A stretch of DNA of 64,000 bases from Coptis chinensis (Eukaryota; Streptophyta; Magnoliopsida; Ranunculales; Ranunculaceae), in contig CM027381.1 in assembly GCA_015680905.1 (NCBI GenBank), forward strand, positions 69,863,501 through 69,927,500, written 5' to 3'. Numbering within the stretch: the first letter of the stretch is position 1; each line of letters opens with the position of its first letter. This document shows, piece after piece, positions 44,200-55,042 of this stretch. The notes under the pieces were generated by a model that saw only the letters and a program-made list of their open reading frames with translations, made no database searches and was not told where the DNA came from. The position numbers were made by a program, and so were the translations under genes.

Positions 44200-46860
44200 G
44201 TCTCTTTCCCTTGGCACTCTCTCTTCTACCTTAATCATCATGTCTGCGAAGTGTCTCACTTTATCGGTTCTCGTTCATATAACTCATTAGCGTTTCCACG
44301 AAGGGTCTCATCCCATTCGCACTTACTCTTCAAACTTAATCCTCATGTCAGCAAAGTGTCTCAACCTAGCTATCCACTCTCCTCTACAAAATTCACTATC
44401 ATATCCGTGGAGTGTCTCGTCCTAGCTATAAGCACTCCTTCACAAAACTTACTACTATGTTCACGGAATGTCTCAGCCTAGCCATATGCTCTCCTTCTTA
44501 TAACTCACTACCATGTCCCCAGAGTGTCTCACCCTTTCGTAGAACTCAACATTATATCCGCCAAGGGTCTCATCCCCTTTGCACTTACTCATGGAATTTC
44601 AATAGCCCGTCCGTGAAGGGCCTCATCCCTTCTATTTCTCTTTTGTAGAACTCAATAGCATTGTTCCTTCTGGATATGTAGCTTGCTCCCAATTGCAATT
44701 TGGAACTCCGGATCGCGGGGGGCTCATCCCCTGCTATCTTTACTCTGGAGAGTGGTCTGATGAGGGGCAACTCAACTTGCCCCCAGGTTTGACTTGGATC
44801 TCACGTCCACGGAGGGTTCATCTCCCCCGCTATCTCTACTCTGGAGTGGAGTCTGATGAGGAGCAACTCAACTTACCCCCAAGCTTGATTCGGATCTCAT
44901 GTCTGTGGATGGCTCATCCCCCCACCGCCTCTCGCCTCGGGTGGAGTCTGATGAGGGACAACTCGCTTTGCCCCTGTGTTTGACTTGAATCTCATGTCCG
45001 CGGAGGGCTCATCCCCCCCCCCCCACCCGTTATCTCTACCCTGGAGTGGAGTCTGATGAGGGGCAACTTAGCTTGCCCATAGGTTTGATTCGGATCTCAT
45101 GTCCACGGAGGGCCCTTCCCCCCGCTATCTCTACTCTGGAGTGGAGTCTGATGAGGGGCAACTCAGTTTGCCCCCAAGTTTGATCCGGACCTCGTGTCTA
45201 CGGAGGGGGCTCATCCCCCCCGTTGTCTCTGGTTTGGAGTGGAGTCTGATAAGGGGCAACTCAGCTTGCCCCCAAGCTTGATTCGGATCTCATGTCCACA
45301 GGACCCATCCCCCCTCACTGGAGTCGAGGGCTCAACTCCCCCCCAAGTTTGAGGGGCATCCCCCGGACTCGATGAGGGCAACTCGCCCCCCATGTTTTAT
45401 TCGGATCTCATGTCTGCGGAGGGCTCATCCCCCCCGCTATCTCTGCTCTGGAGTAGAGTCTGATGAGGGGCAACTCGGCTTGCCCCTAGGCTTGACTAGG
45501 ATCTGATGTCCGTGGAAGGCTCATCCCCTCCGTTTCTCTTTCTTAGAACTCATCATTATATCCGCAAAGGGTCTCATCCCCTCCGCTCTCATTTGGAAAG
45601 TGCAAAGCATATCCAGGGACAGCTCAGCTTGCCCCCATGTCCGCAGAGTGTCTAACCTTAACCACCATCTCTCTTTTATAGAACTCGCTACCATGTCCGC
45701 GGAGTATCTCGTCCCCCCTTCGTTTCTCTTTCGTAGAACTCACCATTGTATCCACGAAGGGTCTCATCCCTCCGCTCATTCGGTGTCGCTAAGCATATCC
45801 AGGGGGCGGCCTACTTACCCCATGTCCGCGAAGTGTCTAACCTCAGCCACTATCTCTCTTTCATAGAACTCATTACCATTTCCGCGAAGGATCTCATCCC
45901 CTTCATTCTCACTCTTTTCACTTAGCACCATGCCAGCAAAAAGTCTCAACCCATTGGCTATCGTCCACAAAACTCATTAATGTCCCCGTGAATGGTCTCA
46001 TCCCCTCCGTTCTCATTTGTAGAACTTAAAAGTATATCCGCGAAGGGTCTCAAACTCTTCTCTCTGGCGCTATGTAAAAAACTCCACATCATGTCCACGA
46101 TGGGTCTCATCCCACCCGCTCTTTCTGGCTCAAAGGCAACTCATTTTGCCTCAAGCTTGATCCGGACGCGAAGGTCCACGGAGGGCTCATCCCGCGACTC
46201 ACTCGGATAGTCCCACAGCATATCCGCGAAGGTTCTTCTCAAACCCCTCTGCGCTCCTTCGAAATGCACATCTAGGAATAGCTCATCCTGCTCCATGTTT
46301 GATTCGGACACGAGGGTCCACGGAGGGCTCATCCCCTCCGCACTCATTTGGATAGCCCCACAACATATCCACAAAGGGTCTTCCCCTCCGCTCTCCTTCG
46401 GAATGCACATCAGGGAACAGGTCAGCATGCCCCCTGTTTGATTCGGACACGAGGGTCCGTGGAGGGCTCATCCCCCCCGCACTCATTCGGATTGCCCCAC
46501 GACATATCTGCGAAAGGTCTTCTCAAACCCCTTCGCTCTCCTTCGGAATGCACATCCGGGAACAACTCAGCCTACCCCAGGTTTGATTCGGACAGGAGGG
46601 TCCACAGAGGGCTCATTCCCCCCCCCCCTCCCCCACACTCATTCGGATAGCCCATGACATATCCACGAAGGGGTCTTCTCGAACCCCTCCGCTCTCCTTC
46701 GGAATGCACATCCGGGAGTATCTCCTCCTGCCCCATGTTTGATTCTGACACGAGGGTCCGCGGAGGGCTCATCCCCCCCGCACTCATTCGGATAGCCCCA
46801 CGACATATCCGCAAAGGGTCTTCTCGAACCACTCCGCTCTCCTTCGGAAAGTGTAATAGC
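44200..46860. repeat. Long degenerate tandem-repeat region in the 3' part of the element
   Basis: At least three repeat zones share the core CCGCGGAGGGCTCATCCCC. At 44240-44660 units of about 70-80 bases carry GGAGTGTCTC or AAGGGTCTCATCCC words. At 44700-45530 units are about 95-105 bases, with GGAGTCTGATGAGGGGCAAC. At 46140-46850 units are about 140-155 bases, with GACACGAGGGTCC and GCTCTCCTTCGGAA. All short ORFs here are by-products of the repeats. Tandem repeats in the 3' untranslated region are known in Tat and Ogre elements. Confidence 0.85.
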
Positions 46861-47830
46861 ATATCCAATCGCATTTGTTGTAGTTTTGTTATGGTACCGC
46901 AGGTCTTTCTCTTTCTCTATAACCTGAAACTATCCTGCTTGAGTGTTGCACAAATAATACATGAGTTATAATGCAAAACATTATTCAGCATGAGTATTTG
47001 TATACAAATATAATGACGATCATGTGCTCCAAACAATTTATAATCCGTCTTACCCTGAGGTGTACAACCACGCTTCTTATTCATGGTCCATGACCTCCTA
47101 GAGCGAATAGGTTAACGGAATACTACAAGGTCTGGGGATAATCTCAATCTGTCCCCACATACCTCTCTGCCAAGGACGGGGACCAGGCTTGCTTGCCCTC
47201 CATGTAACTATGGCTGACGGCCGAGTCGCTACTCATCCGCCTATTATGTACATGACGGTAAAAGAAACGAGTTACCTGCCTCGGTGTATGCCTCTCTATG
47301 TTTTTTGTAATCATCTTACCATCCTTATTCAGACGCTCCAAGTCGTCGATCTCAGCCCCAATCTATTGATCTCATTGTTCCTCTGTCTCCAACTTCCTCG
47401 CCGTCGATGTCGTTACGTTGACTACTCTACAAAAACTAAAATCACTATTAACCCAAAGGAGGGGACTATGCTGCCCCTTGTTAGACCCGTCAACATTCCG
47501 GCAATACTCGGCGCGATTGTCAAACCCCTTTTTTAACATCCCCGCACAAACCCGAGGTGGTACACCTATCCCGCTACCACAGTCCACACACTACTCCACA
47601 TCCCAAATAGCCAAGAGGCCTAACAACCTCCAAATAATCCCATTTCACCAAGATCTGAAATGGGTCCAAACCCACCCATTTTCTCATCTTCTCCACCCAT
47701 CTCTCCACTCACCACCAGATCCGACCAATTCACCACCCTCAACAACAAACAGAATCCTCATCCCAGCTGAAGTACCACCCTCCATCACCATCAGATCTTT
47801 GGTGGGCACGTACTCGGACCCTCGATAAAC
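46861..47830. other. Unassigned interior of the non-autonomous element
   Basis: No domain recognised. The part 47600-47800 is pyrimidine-rich (plus strand) and could be leader or captured host sequence. Confidence 0.35.
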
Positions 47831-47859
47831 TTTGCTACAACTTCGGATTCAAACCGACA

Positions 47860-48476
47860 AGTTGACACTTTCGGCAGCCTGTGAAATAATGTTCGAAATA
47901 ACCTCTCGCGACTAAATCATCCCACATTGTCGACGAAAAAACGAGTCCATCGCTTAACACTTGTTTTGAAAGCATCTTTTGCACTTACCTCATACCAAAG
48001 CGTCTCCGCGTAAATAGTCGAAAACCACTCCTCCTCATATTTCTCAACCGACTCAAGAAATAACCAATCCCCTCTAAGTTTCCATTCTTCAATAAATTCA
48101 TCCCAATCAAGTGTAACCCTTAAATTTTCAAACTTGATAGTTTCCACATCACCCATGTCAGGAAAAAAAACGCCAACCTTTCATCTAAACCATTATCATG
48201 ATCTAAAACTACACCCTCCCCCAAGCATCATTATAAAAAGCATCTACACATAGTCCATAATGAAGATTCCAGTGACTAATTACAGATGTAGGTGGCACAT
48301 GCCTTATTCTACCAACATAATTTACAGTTTCCATTAATGGTTCACTAGAAACTTCATCTTTATTAATAAACCTATACCTGACTTCCCGAACTAACCCATC
48401 ACACTTTGTTATAACTACTGCATGTCATGATCCTTGAAACCCATCTTCACCACTTCTCACCTCGACAATGTCACCT
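47860..48476 (-). pseudogene. Captured Agenet/Tudor-like gene fragment
   Basis: Reading away from the primer binding site, the fragment starts GDIVEVRSGEDGFQGS, then TGA where Trp is expected, then HAVVITKCDG and VRYRFINKDEVSSEPLMETV, NYVGRIRHVPP, YGLCVDAFYNDAWG. After an apparent one-base shift it reads FFFPDMGDVETIKFENLR, DWDEFIEEWKLRGDWLFLE and LWYEVSAKDAFK, ending VDNVG. This is the tandem Agenet pattern (Tudor-like, plant chromatin or RNA-associated proteins). The order is colinear and appears intron-free, as after capture from an mRNA or a single exon. The stop and frameshift make it non-coding now. The host source gene is not in this window. Confidence 0.72.
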
Positions 48477-48479
48477 TGA

Positions 48480-48497
48480 TCCCCACAGACGGCGCCA
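48480..48497 (-). promoter_or_regulatory. Primer binding site of the non-autonomous element
   Basis: TGGCGCCGTCTGTGGGGA, identical to the Tat element's site, two bases inside the 5' LTR. Confidence 0.85.
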
Positions 48498-48499
48498 TT

Positions 48500-48808
48500 T
48501 GTCGCACCCAATTCCGCGACCTATAACTTTACTCGTATTCCGGCCTCATTTTGGATCGGTTGCACCAATTAGGTTGCCTACATACCCATTTCGGGATCAA
48601 GCCACCGTAGTTCACCTCCACTCTATCCCTTTTTTCCTCCCTCCTCTTCTCTCTCCTTCACTTCCTTTTTATATCTCTCTCTTAGGTTTACTTTATGGGC
48701 CACAGTGTGGTCTTGGGCCCACTCTCTTGGCCCAATACATACTGTGGTCTGGACCTTATCTCTTGGCCTAATACATATTATGGTCCATCTATAAAAACGG
48801 CTACTACA
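48500..48808 (-). repeat. 5' LTR of the non-autonomous element
   Basis: 309 bp, TGTAGTAGCC to GGTGCGACA on the minus strand, flanked by CTAGT. Confidence 0.88.
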
Positions 48809-48813
48809 CTAGT

Positions 48814-49399
48814 AAAGGATAAAAGGTGCAACTTTGGACTTACATGGAATGATAATTAGATGGTGTTCAAGTACCTGGTGGCCTTAGTTTGCCCTCTCAA
48901 ATTTCCACGTCGAAGATTAAGAATGAATAGCACATAATAATTAATTAATGTTCAAAGTCCGTTCAAATAGTGAGATTATTCTTGGCTATTGGCTATCGTT
49001 ACTCATTACCAAAAGTTTAGTAGCACCACTCCACCGAACCGAAATGTATGCACAATTTAATTTTTCGCCCTCTCCCTGTGAGTATAAAATTTAATGTTGC
49101 ATCGTCAGTGCTTCCAATCAACTTCAATCCAAAAAAAATTCCATGAAGACAAAATAATTGGTGGCCTGTGTGTTCAATAATAGGACTGTGTAATATTGTT
49201 TAAAATTAATTTGTACATTCCCATGCACGACATGTGAAACATATATATTGAATGGAGGGCATGATTCTTGCTGACACTTTTGAGGAGAGGATCTATTCGC
49301 AAGTTGCACTGTAGACTATAAACCGTTAAAACCTACTCCACGATGGCCTGACCTGGCTTATTCCAACGATCGACTGCATATAGTACAGTGACAATTATA
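48814..49399. other. Flanking DNA, no gene seen
   Basis: AT-rich, no recognisable feature. Confidence 0.5.
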
Positions 49400-50400
49400 T
49401 GGAATCGTCATCCGGATATAGGTCGTACACGGGTGGTAAATCTCAATTCACAAAGATTTCTCTTTCTTCAGTTTCATAAACAAAAATTGCATCTTCGGTA
49501 TCCTTCTTGTTAAAACCTAAGAAATAATGCAATAGCATGATGAGTTTAATTAATTGATGAAAATGAGTTCAGTCACAAAGATAATTGCAACAAGACTAGT
49601 CAAGATCAACCGCAAGCTCTTGATGCTAACTGATCGACACCTATCCTTTTGAATGGTGTAATAGTAAGTAATTAACACCAAGGACAAACTTAAGAGAAAA
49701 CAAAGAACTCAACACCCTATAGAAATCCACTAAAAAGGAATAAGAGTTGTGTTACTAGAATGATATAATGAAATTTTGATTTTACTATATTTTAGCTAAT
49801 TATACTAGGAAGAAGTAAACTATACTTTAATTCTTTTGATCAAAGTTCAACTCTCAATTATCATGCAATAAAACTAGAGTAAGAATTTGTTCCACTCCTA
49901 ATTGCTTAGAAAATACTAACTCCACTAATAATTAACAATCAAACAACATGAGAGTAATGATTCTAATATGGTGAAAACTAATATTGAATATATTATAAAC
50001 TAAACTATGACAATTAAATAATAAGATGTGGATATGAAGAAGGAATTAGGGAGACTATATTAATCCCTAACATGCTAGTATAGAGTTTGTTACAACTCTA
50101 ATCTTTATGTTTTCTCACAAAGTTTAACATAATTTCAACCGATAGGTACTTTAAAGTGCAGTCTTCCTAAAAGATAGGGTCCATAACTTAAATCATTCTT
50201 AGCTTGAAAAACAGGTAGTTCTGTCATTTCAACCGACATAGTTTCTTCCCAAGCAAGACTTCCATTTTATTAACTCATTATAATAACTTGTTTTAATAAC
50301 TAAGTAATTGAATTAAAACTTACTGATATCCACTTTTGTATAAGGGTAGGACCGCGTCCCTGCACAAAATATTATTAAGTCCTACCCTCCTGCAAATGAA
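49400..50400. repeat. LTR-like remnant, possibly Athila-related
   Basis: The stretch has the composition of Athila LTRs here and shares TTGTTCCACTCCTA with copy B's LTR (near 53808). It also has TGATATCCACTTTTG (50325-50339), identical to the start of copy A's 5' LTR on the plus strand. No ORF is present. Boundaries are not resolved and it may be two scraps. Confidence 0.3.
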
Positions 50401-50659
50401 AGTTAGAAATTGTAAATAACATATGTAGATATCCTATATGTATTCAAATGTAAGCCCAAGCACACTCGCCTAATCAAATTAATTTCTCTTATCAATTAAT
50501 CAATTTCTTTTCTTATACACCCACTTTTTAGTACCTACTCCACGATTTGCACTCCACACATTTGCCAAATCACACATTTCTGTGTGCCTCTCTCCCACCG
50601 AATACCACAATATCATAGCTATCTTTGGGCTTTCATACACATATTTCACAGCCTCTGAG

Positions 50660-51015
50660 GGCATAAAAACTCAAGTCATTCATGACACATTCAATGAATA
50701 CCTTAGGTCATTCCCGCCACATTCAAGGAATACCTATCATATCACTAACGGGTCATTCATGGCACATTCAATGAATGCCCTGGTTATTCCCCGCCACATT
50801 CAAGGAATACATAACCCTACATTCCCGTACACTCAAGGAATACAGCGAATACCTTAGTTCCTCTCTAGAGCAGTCCAAACAATCTGGTCATTCATGGCAC
50901 ATTCAATGAATACCCGACTCATTTATGGCACATTCAATGAATACCCGGCTCATTCATGGCACATTCAATGAATACCCATATATAACGCTAACGGGCCATT
51001 TATGGCACATTCAAT
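50660..51015. repeat. Tandem repeat with an inverted-repeat unit
   Basis: About nine copies of CATTCATGGCACATTCAATG-like units, 25-50 bases apart; ATTCAT pairs with ATGAAT inside the unit. Confidence 0.7.
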
Positions 51016-51099
51016 AAATGTGCACCTAGCATATGATAATAAAAACTCATTTCCAAAACTTGAGGCGTGGAGAGTTCTAAAAGGGTGCGGTAAATCTGT

Positions 51100-52639
51100 T
51101 TAAGCATTATTAAACTTTATTGCATATGTTATTTCAGAGAACGGAGGAGTAACTTGTTTCATGTATTATTGTTTACGCGTTATTAATTATATTAATGTCT
51201 AAGTGTCATAGCATTGTATATCATAAAAGGCTGAAATATCACATAGTAGTTAACACACGTACACACGTATATATATAAAGGTCTTAGCCTAAAGCCAAAC
51301 ACGCTAATAGCCCTAGACCTATTCTAATAGACCAAATCATAATCCGAGTTAAAAGTCAAATTGGGTCAACTGGTCAAAGTCAACCCTGGTCAACAGTCAA
51401 AGTCAACCTGCCAAGGGTCAACAACAGTCAACCAGCCATGTCAACAGCAGTCAACCAGACCTAAACTCATTTAACCCAAAAGCCCAAAGACTAAGGCCCA
51501 AAGTCTAAAACTTAAGTCCAAATTGAAATCTAAAATTTAAAACACTCAAGCCCACATACTAAGTTCGGCCCAAGCCCAACAACAAAAACCCTCACTGTTC
51601 ATCTTCCTCTCTCCCACTCTCCAGCGCTTCCACCACCAATCAACCACCACCACCCGCCAACCCTACTCTACTATGAACCCCACGATTTTACTCCTCTCTC
51701 AAAACCCCATCTTTCTATACCATAAAATCTCAATACCCTCACACTTCACAACTCGCGCTCGACTCGCCATTAATGGCTTCTTCAAGCTTCAATCGCCCCC
51801 TCTCCAGCACCCAACCAACCGCCAACAATCCACATCAACCCAACAATATAACCTCACAACAAAAGTCAAACAAAACAATCATTCAAACAACACAAAAATC
51901 AATGACGGTTTGGTTCTTGTTTGAACGCCATTAATGGCTATTCAAAGCTTCACAACACTCCTACTCTCAAACAATCACATCTACATTCACCACACACAGT
52001 CCACCCAACTCCACAATTTACCCATACAACCCAACAATAAACCACCGAATCTAAAACCCAACATCACCCATAATCCAACAATCACAATCAATCCAAAATG
52101 CGAAAAAATATATTTAATACCTAGATATACAAACTAATTTACATTAATTCTTAATCGCTTGATTACTCAATTTTTATCAAGGTATCTGGACTAGTTTTTT
52201 TTTTTTTTTTTTTTTTTCCGGAGACCAAATTGGTTCTTCAGTCGAAATCCAACATGTAAACGCAATTAGCACTAAATGACATACAGTACTGAATAAAGCA
52301 GCATGTGAACAGTATGAACAGTAAAAATCATATATTTCCTTTTTCCTCGTATCATAAAATCTACGGTAAACAAGAAATCTAAAAACCGTAAAATATCTAC
52401 TCACTCGTAGTGCGCTCCGACTATCAGCTAGCTAACAGAAAAAATCTTCCTTTTCTTCTATTAGTAAAACTCCTTTTTTTTCTATGTATAAAAACTCTTT
52501 GTGTTTTTTCCCAAAAACTCTACGTGAGAATCTCCTTTTTCGTGTTAAAAACCCCACCAAAAAACAAGGATGAAAGGTTTATCTCCTAACCCTACTAGGT
52601 TTCCTATCCTTACTAATATCTATCCTATTTTATTTTGTC

Positions 52640-52695
<56 letters not shown>

Positions 52696-52741
52696 ATTAT
52701 TATTATACTAGGAAAAATAAAAGAAAAAGACGGGGTGTTAT
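51100..52741 (-). repeat. Probable 3' LTR of a chromovirus, outer end unknown
   Basis: The inner edge on the minus strand is TATAACACCCCG, next to GGACGAGATCC, the usual start context (TGTAACACCCC) of Tekay/Del-type LTRs; here TG has become TA. Repeated GTCAACCCTGGTCAACAGTC words near 51365-51440 are typical of such LTRs. ORFs inside are not genes. A T run is at 52195-52217. Confidence 0.5.
52645..52708. repeat. TTA trinucleotide microsatellite
   Basis: About 20 TTA units, one interrupted. Confidence 0.9.
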
Positions 52742-52776
52742 AATATACACACCTTAAAAGGATCTCGTCCCGAGAT

Positions 52777-53677
52777 TCAAGGTAGAGTGTCAAAGAAAAG
52801 CTCAGGATGCATCTGCCTTATCTTATCTTCAAGTTCCCAAGTCACATCATTTTCCCTTTCACTCCATTGCACTTTTACCAAGTTTACAATCCTCCTCCTA
52901 AGGTGTTTCACATCCCTATCTACTATCGCGATAGGCCTCACTGTAAAAGTTACATCATCGTTCAACTCTAGCTCTGCTGGCTGAACAACCTGGGTAGGAT
53001 CCTTCTCACATTTCCATAACATCGACGCGTGGAAGACATCATGAATCATCGCTAAGTTAGGCGGCAAAGCAAGACGGTATGCCAAACTACCAACGGAGGC
53101 TACTATCTCATATGGTCTAATATATCATGGACTAAAATTTTCTTTCATGCCAAACCTCATAACTCCTTTCATAGGGGAAACCTTCAAAAACACAAAATCG
53201 CATACAGAAAACTCAACCCGTTTCCTCTTCAAATCTGCATAACTTTTCTGCCTACTTTGTGCTGTCTTAATCCTTTCTCTAATAACTTTAATCTGTTCAA
53301 ATGTCTCTCTCACTATCTCAGGCCCAAGTAATACTCGATCTCCCACATCTGCCCAATAAGCAGGTGATCGACATGGACGCCCATACAAAGCCTCAAAGGG
53401 TGCCATACCGATGCTCGACTGGAAACTGTTATTATATGCAAACTCCACCAAAGGCAAATGCCCCTCCCATCCTCCACCAAAATCCATTACACAAAAGCGT
53501 AACATATCTTCTAATATCTGATTCACCCTCTCTGTCTATCCATCTGCCTAAGGATGATAAGCAGTACTCATCGCCAAACTAGTACCCATAGCACGCTGAA
53601 AACTCTTCCAGAACTCAGAAGTGAACAAAGGATCTCGATCTGACACAATACTCACTGGAATCTTATAAACGTAAAAT
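52777..53677 (-). pseudogene. Integrase and chromodomain end of a chromovirus (Tekay/Del-like)
   Basis: The sequence enters in the integrase core ([20 protein letters not shown], second catalytic Asp) next to copy B's LTR. A stop follows near 53553, then an open frame from 53526 reads DFGGGWEGHLPLVEFAYNNS and MAPFEALYGRPCRSP. After another break, 53085-52777 reads PNLAMIHDVFHASML and ends with the chromodomain-like LVKVQWSERENDVTWELEDK. The first half of pol is cut off where the Athila copy B LTR begins, so B inserted into this element. Confidence 0.83.
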
Positions 53678-55028
53678 TGAATAGTTTTACTAATGAATAA
53701 AATGATGAAACTCTAAACGCAAGTAAAACTAAAACTGAACTATACTCGTGATTATCATAGATTTCTACTCTTGGTACTATTAAAGTAGAGTTGGAATAGA
53801 AGATTCGTTCCACTCCTAGTTCTTTAGCATTCAAGTTTCCTATGACTATCAATCCTACCAAAGTCAATGAGAGTTTTACGAATTATACTACGAAATGCTA
53901 CGGAATACTAAGTTTGAATCTAGAATAAGAATTAGGAGAGAATTGAATCCACCTTGAACCCAACTTAAGAAATTAGCATAGATTGTTGTAATCTAATTCT
54001 TACGTTCTTACGGTAAGAATTAGTCGTTCTAATCCTTAATTATACATAGCATCTCTACCAATTCATAACTAGCATGTGAGGACGTCCACCCATTCTCATG
54101 GCGAATCAATGATCTTCTAGAGTGGAATAGACTCTTACAACGATTCTAAGCTAACAAAATCAAGTTTTCATCAAGGCTTCATCAAACCTCTCTAATGGAG
54201 GTTTAGCATTGATTCATCAAACTATCATTTCCATATGAAATTAAATATGACATAATATAAAGATTCTACCTTTATTAAATTTAACTAGACAATAATTGAA
54301 ATCTAAATTAATCTAAACAATCATTAAATAACAATGATCGAATTTAACAAGAACTACTATTTTATTTATCTAATGAATGATAAACAATGATTCAATACTA
54401 AAATTAAAATAAGAATAACAACTAATTTAATAATTGAAAAACTAGATCTATAACTAAGCTTTAATGGCTACTCTAATGACTACCTTCTAACCTAAGTTAA
54501 TTGATCCTTAAGAGCTAAGTCTTGTGTGTGGAAATGGAGGAGACCAGATCCACATTTTCGTGCATGGGCTGAAGGTCCATATTTTGGGTGAAAAAATCGA
54601 GCCCAAAGCCCAATATATTCAGTCCACTGGCCCTTTTCAGCTGGCTTTGACTTCAACAGATCTTTCGTCTACTTTTGCTCCTCTTATTGGGTCAAGGTTT
54701 CGACTATTAGAAAGTTCTTTCCGATCCGGTCGTTTTGACATAAGGTATGCCCAATTCCGAGGCCTGAGTCCAAAGATACAATCTTCGGAAGTTCTACTGA
54801 CTTTTGTGTGTTGTTTCTTCCCGTCTTGGCCTTTAATCACAGAACTTCTTAGCAACCAACCCTTGCTCCTTTATATCACCAAAGTGGCACATTTCTGCAC
54901 ATAATTGACTTCAATGCCTGAAATACATAAAAACACGTAATTAACATTAACTCTTATTTATTACTCGCATAATTTGTCTAAAAGTCTTATTGCTAAGGAG
55001 TTAAAACTACAATTTTGGGCTCTTATCA
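53678..55028 (-). repeat. 3' LTR of copy B
   Basis: The minus-strand start is TGATAAGAGCCCAAAATTG, right after the polypurine tract. The other end is set where chromovirus coding sequence begins (TG at 53678). The 54524-54904 frame is part of the LTR. Confidence 0.75.
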
Positions 55029-55030
55029 AA

Positions 55031-55042
55031 CCACCCCCAAAC
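55031..55042 (-). promoter_or_regulatory. 3' polypurine tract of copy B
   Basis: GTTTGGGGGTGG on the minus strand, two bases before the LTR. The same 12-mer recurs at 58508-58519 and 60477-60488. Confidence 0.85.

Larger units (their letters stand above)
43235..48808 (-). mobile_element. Non-autonomous LTR retrotransposon (LARD-like) carrying a captured gene fragment
   Basis: LTRs at 43235-43542 and 48500-48808 share the ends TGTAGTAGCC and GCGACA, and the target duplication CTAGT is at 43230-43234 and 48809-48813. The primer binding site (48480-48497) and polypurine tract (43543-43557) are Tat-like. The 5-kb interior has no gag, protease, reverse transcriptase or integrase. It has an Agenet-like gene fragment next to the primer binding site and a long tandem-repeat region before the 3' LTR. 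LTRs differ at about 20 of 308 positions by eye, so the insertion is older than that of the Tat element. Confidence 0.88.

Noticed and set aside
44251-46971. Several plus- and minus-strand ORFs of 60-105 codons
   Set aside because: They follow the tandem-repeat units and have no family signature.
50660-51015. Possible CRISPR-like direct repeats
   Set aside because: Irregular spacing, diverged units and a plant retrotransposon context; no cas genes.
51673-52137. Plus-strand ORFs of 67-83 codons
   Set aside because: They lie in the presumed chromovirus LTR and are low complexity (Asn, Thr, Pro).
54524-54904. 126-codon ORF
   Set aside because: It lies inside the 3' LTR of copy B.
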